Shown here: positions 9,958 through 20,372 of the stretch, piece by piece
How the letters are laid out: every line of letters begins with the position of its first letter
How positions within the stretch are numbered: the stretch's first letter is position 1
From: Picochlorum sp. 'celeri'
Lineage: Eukaryota > Chlorophyta > Trebouxiophyceae
Direction of reading: 5' to 3'
DNA: 64,000 nt
Assembly: GCA_010909725.1 (NCBI GenBank)
Contig: JAACMV010000014.1
Coordinates: 434,001-498,000 of the forward strand
Program-made: the position numbers and the translations under genes
The notes under the pieces: model-generated
What the model was told of the DNA's origin: nothing
Seen by the model: only the letters and a program-made list of their open reading frames with translations
Database searches by the model: none

Positions 9958-11001
9958 TCATCCTTTAATCTTTGTGGTTGAATCTACGCGATCTGTTTCT
10001 AACTTTGCAGCCGGAATAATACTAGGAACACCACGCAATGCAATCTCGCTATTTCCTCCTCCTAACCAATTTCCATTCTTTGAGCCACCACCGCATTGTG
10101 ACGCGTTCACGACATGCTTGGAAGATGAAACTCGTACCACCATCTCTTTGTCTGACAAAGTGTCATCATCGCCATCTATACTGTCGCCACTCGACTGAAA
10201 TAAAAGCTCAAACAATGATTTCTGTGGAGATTCTTGCCACGAAGACCTATCGCCGATACTTCCCCACGCGACAATCTGATCCAAACACTCCAGATCGCTG
10301 GCAAGGTGCACATACACCCCTGCACATGCCATGTCAGGATTCATAGCCAACATATCCCTATCAGCGTACGCAATTGTATCCAAAACAAGCGTCATTTCTC
10401 GTTGAAAGATAAAACTTCGTAACCCTGGAGGCGCAGGCCACATCTCCTCCCCACTAACATGACAGTAGACATGCAGTGCAGGCATGTGGCTCTTCCTGAC
10501 ATCGCACCACGCCACTGTCCACTCTGCCAACACTTCATCCCGTAAAATCTTCGTATACCATCCGGAGAGTTGATCTTTATTATACTCTGACCCTATCGAC
10601 AGCGTCAAGCTTCCCGTGAGATCATTGTGTGTCAAGGTGTATCGCCTCTGAGTCAACGGATACTCATCAATACTCCATTGACTGCTGCTACTCGACTCCA
10701 TATCGGCTGATGATGTCATACTCCACTCATCATTAATTTGCTCGACAACCTTCAACTTGCGCGGATTAAAGCTCGGAGGATCCAGCAGTGCCATTCGAGC
10801 CACCTGTCTCTGCGAACTCTTCCCCTTTTGGAACACAACACTCCTCGGACGACAGCACAGATGCGTCCATCGATTGCTACTACTACCACTACTACTAGCA
10901 ATACTGCTACAAAAAACCGCCGATGAGGACAGGGGCCTGCTAGCCCCGTGCAACAGACAACTGTGCACAGCAGCCTCACCGCCACACAACACTCTCGACA
11001 T
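9958..11001 (-). CDS. SGR: STAY-GREEN protein (Mg-dechelatase), plastid
   Basis: A 347-aa, single-exon protein. From about residue 75 it follows the SGR family: FNPRKLKVV, then YTLTHNDLTGSLTLSIG, then LSGWYTKILRDEVLAEW, then LHVYCHVSG, then RSFIFQREMTLVL, then VYVHLASDLECLDQIVAWGSIGD. SGR removes Mg from chlorophyll a to give pheophytin a, the first committed step of chlorophyll breakdown, in the chloroplast. The first 60-70 residues are Ser/Arg/Cys-rich and poor in acids, as expected of a transit peptide. Two insertions relative to land-plant members are seen: an acidic Ser-rich stretch before YTLTHN and a low-complexity C-terminal tail of about 95 residues. Confidence 0.9.
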   Translation of the reverse strand: MSRVLCGGEAAVHSCLLHGASRPLSSSAVFCSSIASSSGSSSNRWTHLCCRPRSVVFQKGKSSQRQVARMALLDPPSFNPRKLKVVEQINDEWSMTSSADMESSSSSQWSIDEYPLTQRRYTLTHNDLTGSLTLSIGSEYNKDQLSGWYTKILRDEVLAEWTVAWCDVRKSHMPALHVYCHVSGEEMWPAPPGLRSFIFQREMTLVLDTIAYADRDMLAMNPDMACAGVYVHLASDLECLDQIVAWGSIGDRSSWQESPQKSLFELLFQSSGDSIDGDDDTLSDKEMVVRVSSSKHVVNASQCGGGSKNGNWLGGGNSEIALRGVPSIIPAAKLETDRVDSTTKIKG

Positions 11002-11458
11002 GGCCCTGTCTTCTGCAAAGGATATCTATCCAACCCTATTCAATACAATACTGATATAATCTCTCGAAATCAAGCACTACCAGGCCAGAGTGGACCATAT
11101 ACACCCTCACGAGTCGTGCAGGATAAGGATGATATTCTATCCGAATGGTTGTCACAACTGCATCCCTCGCACAGATGACTCGTAAGAATCGAAAGAATAA
11201 GGTACTTTGAGGTTGTCGAGGGACGATGTCCATTCTATATTTGTATGGCTGGGGAAAGGATTTGGAAAGGATATAGGCAATGTGATTCGATCAAACAGTC
11301 TGTTTGATGGTAGATGATGATAAATGTCAGTATTGACGGAAAAGCAACGTGGGATTTGATCATGGAAACAGCACAGCGTCCCGCATTCATTTTTTTCCTT
11401 CTTTTCACCAGTAGTAGTAGAGCCATTTTCAATACCCAGACTGCTCTCGTTTGGAACG
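11002..11458. other. Divergent promoter region of SGR and the CBM20 gene
   Basis: A 457-bp spacer between two divergent genes for plastid proteins. Overlapping ORFs on both strands are not supported by any motif. A TAGTAGTAG run lies near 11412. No structural RNA is apparent. Confidence 0.4.
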
Positions 11459-12181
11459 ATGAGTTTTCGTGCAGCAGCAGTTTTAGAAAAAGGACGTGTA
11501 GGGTTTTCAAGACGTCCTTTTTCTAAAACTCGTCGCGTGTGGGTGGCAGCATCACAGGCAGGCGCTGATGTTGTCAAGGTATCGTTTCGATGTGGTCCAA
11601 AGCCAGTTGATTTTGGGCAGCAGTTGGCAGTCATTTCCAACCTCTCTGACTGGACTGCAAATGACAAGGCAGTCATGTTGGAGTGGCAGGCTGGGGATGA
11701 GTGGGCAGGGGATTGCACCATGCCAGTTGGAGATGTAGAGTTCAAGCTTGCGGCTGTTGCGCGACAGAGTGATGATACGATTGATATAGTTGAATGGGAG
11801 CAGTGTGATAACAAGGTTGCCTCCCTGTCGCACGAGGTGGATGCGTGGGGCATTCAATGCACTTGGGACTCGTCAGAGATTGACATGGAGCAGTTGGGAA
11901 AGAAAAAGAAACGCAAGAGGGCACCAAAGAAGAAACCAGAGGCCGAGGATAGCAGTCCAGCTGCCCCCAGTGTCTCAGAGGAGCATGCTGCGCAGGCATC
12001 TGCAGTAGAGCAGCCTGCTCTGGCTCATCCAGACATCCCCGCAGAGGTTGTCCAAGCTCCCATCCCTGATGCAGTGCCAAATAGCAGTACAGAGGACATG
12101 GTAATGTATAATTTTGATGACAATGATAATAACGAGAGTGCAGCAGAAATGGCAAAACGAATGCTGGGTCAGCAGCAGTGA
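11459..12181 (+). CDS. Plastid starch-binding (CBM20) protein
   Basis: A 240-aa protein. Residues 1-32 form a basic, Ser/Ala/Arg-rich presumed chloroplast transit peptide. Residues about 38-128 match a CBM20 starch-binding domain: VSFRCGPKPVDFGQQLAVISNLSDW, then the W-x-AGDEW region, then VEFKLA and IVEWEQCDNK, where the first-strand VxF, the LG/NLxxW turn and the WE-x-GxNR-like strand are recognisable. The rest is a Lys-rich patch (KKKKRKRAPKKK) and an Ala/Glu-rich tail without a catalytic domain. It probably tethers something to starch granules or marks them; no enzyme is fused to it. An unusually perfect inverted repeat lies in the transit-peptide codons. Confidence 0.75.
   Translation: MSFRAAAVLEKGRVGFSRRPFSKTRRVWVAASQAGADVVKVSFRCGPKPVDFGQQLAVISNLSDWTANDKAVMLEWQAGDEWAGDCTMPVGDVEFKLAAVARQSDDTIDIVEWEQCDNKVASLSHEVDAWGIQCTWDSSEIDMEQLGKKKKRKRAPKKKPEAEDSSPAAPSVSEEHAAQASAVEQPALAHPDIPAEVVQAPIPDAVPNSSTEDMVMYNFDDNDNNESAAEMAKRMLGQQQ
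11479..11530. repeat. Perfect 19-bp inverted repeat inside a coding region
   Basis: AGTTTTAGAAAAAGGACGT at 11479-11497 is exactly complementary to 11512-11530, with a 14-nt loop. It encodes residues about 8-24 of the CBM20 protein. Because it is palindromic, both strands encode similar peptides there (EKGR...RPFSKT). The mRNA would fold into a very stable hairpin about 20 nt after the start codon. Confidence 0.9.
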
Positions 12182-12311
12182 TCATGTCAGATTTGTTTCT
12201 TTCTTTCTTCCCTCTCTCTCTTCTCCATGAATACAACAATAACATACAATGTAATGATACATAGATACAAAAAGGAAAGGAAAACCAATTTCCAAATGAG
12301 TGTATAATGGT

Positions 12312-12328
12312 GGTGTTGAATAAACACC
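12312..12328 (-). promoter_or_regulatory. Histone mRNA 3' stem-loop of H4
   Basis: Read on the minus strand it is GGTGTTTATTCAACACC, 71 nt past the H4 stop codon, followed by ACCA as in the other copies. It has the 6-bp stem of the sister elements but one extra T in the loop (TATTC rather than ATTC). It is the likely SLBP binding and 3' processing signal of a replication-dependent histone mRNA. Confidence 0.85.
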
Positions 12329-12398
12329 AGTGATTGTTGAAAAATGATTGTTGCACAGCTGCTGGAACAATACCAGGCTGCAGACGCCTCGGAGACGT

Positions 12399-13477
<1,079 letters not shown>

Positions 13478-13579
13478 GCTTCTCTCTTCTTTTCTTCTGG
13501 AGCTTGTGAAGATTGACAGTCTGCTGCTGCTGATCATGCCAGCGAGAGACTACTGACTTTGACAAATTACATTTAAACT

Positions 13580-13595
13580 GGTGTTATTCAACACC
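13580..13595 (+). promoter_or_regulatory. Histone mRNA 3' stem-loop of H3
   Basis: GGTGTTATTCAACACC, a 6-bp stem with an ATTC loop, 103 nt past the H3 stop. One further T-A pair outside extends the stem to 7 bp. The downstream flank ACCA matches the flank of metazoan histone stem-loops. Confidence 0.9.
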
Positions 13596-13820
13596 ACCAT
13601 ATTGTGATGATGGAAATATTGTTTCTTCTTTTGACAACCATGTATGTGTCCAAGGACATGTGCGGACAGAATGATGTGCCAAAAACACTTGTTTTCTCCT
13701 TGCATTGTCTTTCCTCTGCACGTCTCTTGTCGATTCTATGCCCTTGTGTTCTCGGTGGATTCATTCAGAAGCACACTTTCTACTTGGAAGCCATTAGCAC
13801 CCAGGCCAAGTCCATGACAT

Positions 13821-14990
13821 CTAGCAAAGTCTGAGCTTTTCCTCACGAATGCTTTTTATTTGTACTTTTAAAGCCTTGGAGTCTAATCCAAGGGTTGCTG
13901 CTTGGAAACAGTATGGCGTGTTTGGCCCCTGGCTGGATGAAGTCTCTCCAAACCAAAAGAGTTTGAAATTTGCATCATGAAAGTATTGGATTTCGGCATC
14001 CATCCATGCAGAGAAGAGCACATCTTTAGAATCACATTCTGTTCTAATCTTTTTGTCGAAATCTCGAAAGGATGGAAGTTTCTTTGCACATGTAGCATCA
14101 AGCTGTTCACCATACTCCAACAATCTGCTCAATTGATTGTACGTTGCCACAGTCGATATCATCAAAGGTTCTGAATACGAATTTTTTCTTCCATTATCAT
14201 CCACAGATGCTTTCTGATCAAATTTTTCCGGATAAATTGCACCAAGAAGCCCATTCCAGGGATCAATGCCTTGCGATAGCATGCCATCACAGGAGAGGAC
14301 GTGCACATTCTCAGCACCAAAATATGAAGAATACATTCGAAGAAGGTTCGAGTAGAAAATACCACCAACTCTCTGGTCCTGTTTTAAAAATATAGAATCC
14401 CATAGAAAATCTTGAAATCGCTTGTTCGTTTTCAAACCTTTGTGCTCCTGTGAGTAATAGCTGATGAGATGGTCCAACTTTGATCGATAAAAGACTACAA
14501 TTTTCACGTCAAATCCAGTCAAAAGGTCTCTCAGTTTGCGAACACCATCGTCATTCAAGTTATCAAATTCTTCGGAAGAGATGAAGTAGGATTTATTCGG
14601 CTGCAAGGAATTGGAAAAGTCTGCGATAGGGTCATTGGAGCAGGCCAATCTCCTCGCATCTGCACTATTATTTTGCAATGAGAATGCTACGGATGCAAAT
14701 ACTTTTGCATTACATTTGCATCCTTCTCGTATAGGTACATGTAGCCCTAACGAGGCCAGGAACGTTGAATTGCTGCACATTTTAGACTGGATGTATGTAC
14801 TAGAGATTTTGTGAGACCCAATATGCAGAATAACTTGCTGGCCTTCTTCCTTCACAGAAGACACATCAAGTAATAATATCCCATTCTCTGTCTCTCTCTG
14901 CATATAATAGAATAGCAGCATGAAAGATATACACGCCGCAGCGACGACTTTTATAGCACAGAGACCGTGCTTATTTCTTTCCTCCATCAT
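13821..14990 (-). CDS. Type II membrane sulfotransferase-like protein
   Basis: A 389-aa, single-exon protein. A short cytosolic tail is followed by one membrane segment (about residues 13-29, VVAAACISFMLLFYYM), as in Golgi glycosyl- and sulfotransferases. VILHIGSHKISSTYIQ at about 52-67 is the expected PAPS-binding 5'-phosphosulfate loop (usual form HxGxxKTGTT), here with KISST. VFYRSKLDHLISYYSQ near residue 160 matches the 3'-phosphate motif (RxxxxxxxSxY). It would move sulfate from PAPS to a sugar or protein acceptor in the Golgi, perhaps for cell-surface glycans. The altered loop leaves activity uncertain. It lies between the two histone pairs with no obvious link to them. Confidence 0.65.
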   Translation of the reverse strand: MMEERNKHGLCAIKVVAAACISFMLLFYYMQRETENGILLLDVSSVKEEGQQVILHIGSHKISSTYIQSKMCSNSTFLASLGLHVPIREGCKCNAKVFASVAFSLQNNSADARRLACSNDPIADFSNSLQPNKSYFISSEEFDNLNDDGVRKLRDLLTGFDVKIVVFYRSKLDHLISYYSQEHKGLKTNKRFQDFLWDSIFLKQDQRVGGIFYSNLLRMYSSYFGAENVHVLSCDGMLSQGIDPWNGLLGAIYPEKFDQKASVDDNGRKNSYSEPLMISTVATYNQLSRLLEYGEQLDATCAKKLPSFRDFDKKIRTECDSKDVLFSAWMDAEIQYFHDANFKLFWFGETSSSQGPNTPYCFQAATLGLDSKALKVQIKSIREEKLRLC

Positions 14991-15526
14991 GGTACCTCCA
15001 CGGTAATGCGTAGCAAAGCATTAACTGAAATTATTATTGAATATGTTTATTATGAATCGATTGTATGGGTAATGCAAGACAATTTGTACTGGTAGGGGTT
15101 AAAGGCGTTGGCCTCCAATACCATGCCAGAGTCAAAGGTTCCGACTCTTGGGGATGGTGGACCGGTCGGTCTTGTTTGAATGTGTTTGACCACGTCAGTT
15201 AGCATGTTTGACCACCCCGTTTGATGCACATACGTCACACATGAGGATGCGCTGGCGATTGTAAAGAACCCTACTGATTCGATCTATTCGTAAAGGCATT
15301 CGGGAATGCGTTTCTCTCGCGACTTGCATTCCCAGAGATGCTCTGCAGCTTGCAACACTAGAAGAAAAAAAAGGAAAACATATCATACATACACTTCATG
15401 TACATTTGAATATTTTACAACAAGGTTTCTGAATCAGAATTTCTGATATCATGTGGAGTGAGTCATTCATTCATTCATTCAAGTATGTGTCAAAAAGTAC
15501 ACAAGTTTCCAAAAATAATGCATGGT
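14991..15526. other. Intergenic region with a tRNA-like relic
   Basis: No protein gene is visible. At about 15098-15165 on the plus strand there is GGGGTTAAAGGCGTTGG (class II tRNA D-arm/anticodon-arm like) followed by GGTTCCGACTC (box B-like). The arms do not pair into a clean cloverleaf and there is no acceptor stem. It may be a decayed tRNA-Ser/Leu copy or part of a tRNA-derived SINE, or chance. Confidence 0.25.
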
Positions 15527-15542
15527 GGTGTTGAATAACACC
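15527..15542 (-). promoter_or_regulatory. Histone mRNA 3' stem-loop of H2A
   Basis: On the minus strand it is GGTGTTATTCAACACC, identical to the H3 and H2B elements, 45 nt past the H2A stop and followed by ACCA. Confidence 0.9.
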
Positions 15543-15586
15543 AGTTGATTGTTTGAATTGTTGTTGTATGCAAGCAGCAGCAGGAT

Positions 15587-15961
15587 TTACTCCTTCTTTC
15601 CACTCTTCTTTGGGAGAAGAACAGCGTGGATGTTTGGCAACACACCTCCCTCGGCAATGGTGACACCAGCCAAGAGCTTGCTCAACTCCTCATCATTTCT
15701 GACAGCAAGCTGAATGTGCCTTGGCACAATTCTGGTCTTCTTGTTGTCACGAGCAGCGTTACCTGCAAGCTCGAGAACCTCAGCAGCCAAGTACTCGAGG
15801 ACGGCAGCAAGGTACACTGGGGCACCAGCTCCAATTCTCTCAGCATAGCGTCCCTTCTTGAGGTATCTGGCCACACGACCAACTGGGAACTGAAGCCCAG
15901 CCTTGGCTGACTTGGTCATAGACTTCTTGCCAGAAGACTTTCCTTTTCCACGTCCAGACAT
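15587..15961 (-). CDS. H2A: Histone H2A
   Basis: A 124-aa intronless core histone. I chose the ATG at 15961 ([13 protein letters not shown]). The in-frame ATG 12 codons upstream would add a non-histone extension. [55 protein letters not shown] is the histone fold and [12 protein letters not shown] the docking domain. The tail ends GKKE and lacks an SQEF/SQEY motif, so it is not H2A.X, and it has no H2A.Z features. Divergent to H2B over 318 bp. Confidence 0.97.
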   Translation of the reverse strand: MSGRGKGKSSGKKSMTKSAKAGLQFPVGRVARYLKKGRYAERIGAGAPVYLAAVLEYLAAEVLELAGNAARDNKKTRIVPRHIQLAVRNDEELSKLLAGVTIAEGGVLPNIHAVLLPKKSGKKE

Positions 15962-16279
15962 GATGTTACGTTGTGAGTAGTTGATAGATTCAAACACAAG
16001 TGGTTGAGATTATTTTTATAGTATCCAACGGCCGGGAGTTGCAACGGATTTGTAACCAGACCTCGAGACGATTGCATGCGAACAAGGCCTCGGAGACCGG
16101 GAATTGGGTCCAACCGGATATCTGACATATCTGGGTCTATGGTCATCCCGGGCGCTGACGCGTTCCTCCATTCCATGACCGCTCTCGGCATTCTAGGAAA
16201 CTTGAGGACACCTCGCAACCACGTTTACGCATAACAAATAATTTTGTAATCACTCAGTGAATCGCAAATATCAATTACA
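15962..16279. promoter_or_regulatory. Shared divergent H2A/H2B promoter
   Basis: A 318-bp region between the two starts. It shares TATCTGGGT, GGCCTC and CCGGATA with the H4/H3 promoter, although in a different order. It is more GC-rich than surrounding intergenic DNA. Confidence 0.5.
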
Positions 16280-16700
16280 ATGGCTCCAACATCTGCTAAG
16301 AAACCAGGAAAGACCGTCAAGGACGGAAAGAAGGCCAAGAAGTCAGTGGAGAGCTACAAGCTCTACATCTTCAAGGTGCTCAAGCAGGTGCACCCAGACA
16401 CTGGAATCTCTTCCAAGGCCATGGCCATCTTGAACTCTTTCATTGCTGACCAGTTCGAGAAGATTGCCTCCCAGGCTGCTCAGGTAGGTGAAGGTTTGAC
16501 ATGAATGACATTCTCAACTGAACAGTCCTCTGACATACGTGTATGATATCCATCTGATGCAGTTGTCTCGCGTCAACAAGAAGCCAACCTTGACATCCCG
16601 CGAAATCCAGACCGCTGTGCGCTTGGTCCTCCCAGGAGAGCTTGCCAAGCATGCCGTGTCTGAGGGAACCAAGGCTGTGACCAAGTTCACCTCTGCCTAA
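16280..16700 (+). CDS. H2B: Histone H2B, two exons
   Basis: Exon 1 is 16280-16483, then a 79-bp GT-AG intron (16484-16562), then exon 2 16563-16700, giving a 113-aa protein. The join ...EKIASQAAQ / [45 protein letters not shown] restores the exact H2B histone fold and C-terminal helix, including the C-terminal ubiquitinated Lys context (AVTKF). Without splicing the protein would stop at 16504, so the intron is required. It is odd to find both an intron and a replication-type stem-loop (16748-16763) in one histone gene; as I recall this combination occurs in volvocine algae. Confidence 0.96.
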
Positions 16701-16747
16701 GCGCATTGCTGATGAGCATAGTACTCTTCACAAAAAAACAATCAACT

Positions 16748-16763
16748 GGTGTTATTCAACACC
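16748..16763 (+). promoter_or_regulatory. Histone mRNA 3' stem-loop of H2B
   Basis: GGTGTTATTCAACACC, 48 nt past the H2B stop, embedded in AACTGGTG...CACCACCAATTG. It is identical to the H3 and H2A copies. Confidence 0.9.
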
Positions 16764-17059
16764 ACCAATTGATCACATTGGAACATCTGCCATGTATTTC
16801 GTCAAGATTGCACTCTCTTGGTTGTTTGATGAAAGAAAAACATCAGCCAAGCTTCGTCCATCCAAACTGTACATGACCCTCAACTGATGCTGCTTGTTCT
16901 GCGTAAAAATGCTTGTAATTGATTTATTTATTTTTTCTGTCGCAACATATGAGGACATTTGAGAAGAAGAAGAAGAAGCTGTCCGTCTGAGCTGCTGCCA
17001 ACCTGAGCATCATCATTCCATTTTTACCTAGAATAGCCTGATAAAGACCAATTTAGAAT

Positions 17060-18370
17060 ATGAAATTACCTCCTGGATATGTAGCAGGGCAAGGAGTGGT
17101 CAAAGGCTCAGCCTATGGCGGGTTTGGGGAGCGCATGCTCAAATCGCTTGGTTGGGAAAAGGGCAAGGGGCTCGGGAAGGAAGAGCAAGGGATGAAGGAG
17201 GCAATCGAAGTTAAGAAGAAGGAGGATAATATAGGCGTATGTTGTTGCATGGTGCGGTGGCCAAGGGGGGATGTATTTATGGTTGAGTTGGTTCGTGTGC
17301 AGGTGGGGGGAGGTCCCTCGACAGACTGGAAGGATGCTTGGTGGGAGGATGCGTTCAATTCTGCAGCAAAAGGTGTGAATGTTGGTTGTTCATCGTCATC
17401 GTCGTCATCTGATGATGACTCGTCTTCTGATGATGAGGGAAATGCTGTGGCAAGGAAGAATAGGGATGGTACTCTGGCATCTGCATCTCAGCAAGAGCTG
17501 AAACTTCTCGAAGAACTATCGGCATCGGCAGGGCGTGTAGCTGCGGGGAGATTTGGAGGTCGGGATGCGAAGATGGAGCGCATCAGGAGGCAAGAGGCGT
17601 TGGAAGCGGAGAGGCTTGCTGCCAAGCTTGGGCTGAGAATCAAGAAGGATGAATCCCAGGATGTGGTGGAGACTCAACCGAAGAAAAAGACCCGGAATCT
17701 GGCGAGTGAAAAACTAGAAGAAAAGAGGAAGAAAAAGGACAAGGCTGGGCGGATTGTGATCGAATGTGGGTCTGATGGCAAAGATGGTGGACAAGAGCGT
17801 CTTCCAGAGCCAACACCACGGCACGGATGGTGGGGGTGCAATCTGTTCATTTCGGCGGGCTCGTTGGCAGGAGCTGCCTTGGAATTACCTGTAGAGAAGA
17901 AAAAGTCTGGTTTCAGTGAAGATCAGCAGGCGCAGATTTATAATGATGCTCAGAAGGGCAAGACCAGTGGCAAAACTGGGTTGGGCAAGGGGAAACGAGG
18001 AACCATCAAGGTGGATGGAGTTGTGTGGGAGGGGAAGAAGACTACATTTGATGAAGAACCTGAAGACACAAAGTCCCCTAAAGATCTAGAGAGGGAGGCT
18101 GACGGCAAAAGTAAGAAGAGGAAGGCCAAGAATGGGGATGTCAAGTGGAGAAAGGTCATCTCAAAAGTATTGAAGAAGACGAAGAAGAAGGATGCAAAGC
18201 CCAACAAGGGTATCAAAATGACGTCACTACACAAAAATGTTCGGAAGATGCTCATATCGACCTACAGTATCAGCATGAGGAAAGAAGAGGTCAAGGAAGG
18301 TGTAGAAAAGGCTTTACGAAAGAATAAGGGCAACTTTCTGTGTGTTGGCGAATACGTCAAATTAACATAA
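17060..18370 (+). CDS. G-patch protein, GPATCH4-like (nucleolar)
   Basis: The G-patch is GFGERMLKSLGWEKGKGLGKEEQGMKEAI at residues about 22-50, followed by the conserved VKKKEDNIG. An unbroken frame hides a 66-bp in-frame intron (17237-17302, GTATGT...GTGCAG). Removing it gives DNIG/VGGGP and then DWKDAWWEDAFN, as in GPATCH4-type proteins. The spliced product is 414 aa. Further on, PTPRHGWWG...SAGSLAGA and QIYNDAQKGKTSGKTGLG plus a Lys-rich tail match plant members. G-patch proteins activate DEAH-box helicases; this subfamily is nucleolar and linked to ribosome or snRNA maturation. It ends 25 bp from the convergent ASCC2 stop. Confidence 0.75.
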   Translation: MKLPPGYVAGQGVVKGSAYGGFGERMLKSLGWEKGKGLGKEEQGMKEAIEVKKKEDNIGVCCCMVRWPRGDVFMVELVRVQVGGGPSTDWKDAWWEDAFNSAAKGVNVGCSSSSSSSDDDSSSDDEGNAVARKNRDGTLASASQQELKLLEELSASAGRVAAGRFGGRDAKMERIRRQEALEAERLAAKLGLRIKKDESQDVVETQPKKKTRNLASEKLEEKRKKKDKAGRIVIECGSDGKDGGQERLPEPTPRHGWWGCNLFISAGSLAGAALELPVEKKKSGFSEDQQAQIYNDAQKGKTSGKTGLGKGKRGTIKVDGVVWEGKKTTFDEEPEDTKSPKDLEREADGKSKKRKAKNGDVKWRKVISKVLKKTKKKDAKPNKGIKMTSLHKNVRKMLISTYSISMRKEEVKEGVEKALRKNKGNFLCVGEYVKLT

Positions 18371-18395
18371 TATATATATATATACAATTATTGTA

Positions 18396-20372
18396 TTACA
18401 TTGCTCGATCCATCTTTTTCTTGGCTCTATCCTTTCGATGGTGATTTCCAATGGCTGCCTTGTTCTTCTCTTTGTTGACCCTTCCTCTACCTCTGCCCCG
18501 ACCACTATTATGACTGGATTGCTTGGCAGGTCCACCCGACGGAGCCATGTTCTTGGCGTTACCTCCTGGTCCAAGTCCATGGATTTCGAGCTGTGCAAGC
18601 TTTTGCTCGGCCAGCACGGCGTCTGCCTCTGCCTGACTAGAAACTTCTTTGGAGCCTGGCTTGGGGTAGTTGTACACTCTTCCATCTAGAATCCACAGCT
18701 TTGATCCTTTTCCTTTCGTTTGTTTTGGCTTTTGCACACTGTTTGTAGGTGTGATATCTTTGGGTACTTCGTCATCATCACTCTCTCCTACGATTGTGTC
18801 AGCAGCCACTTTGACATCATCATATTCATCATCATACTCATCCTCATATTCCCACTGCATCGCAAGGGCAGAACTCCGTAAACGATCCTTATAGGAAGAT
18901 TCTATGGTATCCAAAAACTTGGATGTGACGGCATCTGGAGCAGCCTTTTTCTGTGGTAGTTCTGGAAATTCTTCTGGAGTCTCCTTCTTTGTGATCCCAT
19001 TGCCATGCACCTGTGCCATGTACCCTTCCCAGTTCAGTGCTGTATCCACACCCTCAACAGCCTGTGGCGAAGCACCAGAGAGAAGAGCATCAATAACCTT
19101 CTCAGGATCATTGTCTAGCGCATCCAAGCAGAGTGCTACAAACCCAGCCCCAAAATCTGGAAGAATTTCTGTAACCCTGGACACCAAGGCCATCTTCTCT
19201 ACACCTGATGTATCCTCAACATGCTCTGATATATTCTCTACACTTGATCTACCTAAAATTGCTGTTACATACTCCTTCTGCGCATCGTCCAAATAGACTA
19301 CATCCCGCTCCATTGCCTCTTGAATCCTGCCACCGAGATTGAATTTCTTGGCCAATGCACGCCCCGTGGCATCCCCAGCCTCCTCATACAAACCCTCTCT
19401 ACCCCCTAATATACATAAAGAATGCATCAGCATTTCACCTTGGCGAATAGAGGCCTCATTCACGCCGGAGCTCCCTCCAGCTCCACCAGAATCTTCCTCC
19501 CAAAGCTCGAGGAAACAACTCAACAGTAAATCCATCGCCTTCTCGCACGCATGTTCCAACTCGCTACAATCCCGAGTAAATTCTTTCGTTGCCTTGGATT
19601 GCTGCTGCGCATAGAAGTACAATCGAGGAATCAGGCCATCGTGCACCTGATCCAATGCTTGCACCATGTGAAAGCCAGTCTCCACAAACAGCCTCCTCAC
19701 CCGCAAAGAGGAGCCCATAACACAGCACAGCGTCAGACAGGCGTCCTTTACATACGCGACACCATCTACGATATCATGATCACGCCCACCAGACACATGC
19801 TCTGCCAGCATCTGAGCACCTGTAGAAAGATTCTGTGCAATCTCTTCTGATGCTGTGCACACCTGACGTTCCAAGGATGGACCCCCCAATTCCAACATTG
19901 CCGTGATCAATTGACCACATTCCTCTTGATTGTACACATAGTATAAACTCGCCACATCAAACAAACACACAACAGTCAACAGGGGACCCAGCACACCCAC
20001 CACCAACTCCTGCTGCCCTCTACTATACAAGGCCACCACATCCACCAATACCTTCTTCAACACCACAAAGACCTTTGAATACAACTCACTCTCGAGTTCC
20101 CGACATTTAGGATTCCCCGACACCCGATCAAATGGACGAGGAGCATATGCCAAGAAAGACTCAAGACTCTCTAGTAGCCCACATTCCTTCCCCATGACAC
20201 GCTCCAGCACCGCCACATTCACTCCCTTTGCTTGTATAATCTTATTTTCGATATCATCAAGCACATGATCAATGCCCCTGATCAAGGATTCGAGCAATTC
20301 CAAACGGCGTTGCTGGTGGTGTGCATCCCTTCCTCCTGCCGTGCTCGGAACATATGGCACAATCACCGCCAT
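18396..20372 (-). CDS. ASCC2: Activating signal cointegrator complex subunit 2 (CUE domain)
   Basis: A 658-aa intronless protein. The N-terminal half is a helical domain that in the family binds the helicase ASCC3. A CUE ubiquitin-binding domain is clear at about residues 395-435 (VTEILPDFGAGFVALCLDALDNDPEKVIDALLSG). After it come the family landmarks ALNWEGYM and YKDRLRSSALAMQWEYEDEYDDEYDD, and a Gly/Arg/Lys-rich tail. ASCC2 recognises K63-linked ubiquitin in alkylation-damage repair and in disassembly of collided ribosomes. The overlap of 3' UTRs with the convergent G-patch gene (25 bp apart, across a TA repeat) is almost certain. Confidence 0.88.
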   Translation of the reverse strand: MAVIVPYVPSTAGGRDAHHQQRRLELLESLIRGIDHVLDDIENKIIQAKGVNVAVLERVMGKECGLLESLESFLAYAPRPFDRVSGNPKCRELESELYSKVFVVLKKVLVDVVALYSRGQQELVVGVLGPLLTVVCLFDVASLYYVYNQEECGQLITAMLELGGPSLERQVCTASEEIAQNLSTGAQMLAEHVSGGRDHDIVDGVAYVKDACLTLCCVMGSSLRVRRLFVETGFHMVQALDQVHDGLIPRLYFYAQQQSKATKEFTRDCSELEHACEKAMDLLLSCFLELWEEDSGGAGGSSGVNEASIRQGEMLMHSLCILGGREGLYEEAGDATGRALAKKFNLGGRIQEAMERDVVYLDDAQKEYVTAILGRSSVENISEHVEDTSGVEKMALVSRVTEILPDFGAGFVALCLDALDNDPEKVIDALLSGASPQAVEGVDTALNWEGYMAQVHGNGITKKETPEEFPELPQKKAAPDAVTSKFLDTIESSYKDRLRSSALAMQWEYEDEYDDEYDDVKVAADTIVGESDDDEVPKDITPTNSVQKPKQTKGKGSKLWILDGRVYNYPKPGSKEVSSQAEADAVLAEQKLAQLEIHGLGPGGNAKNMAPSGGPAKQSSHNSGRGRGRGRVNKEKNKAAIGNHHRKDRAKKKMDRAM

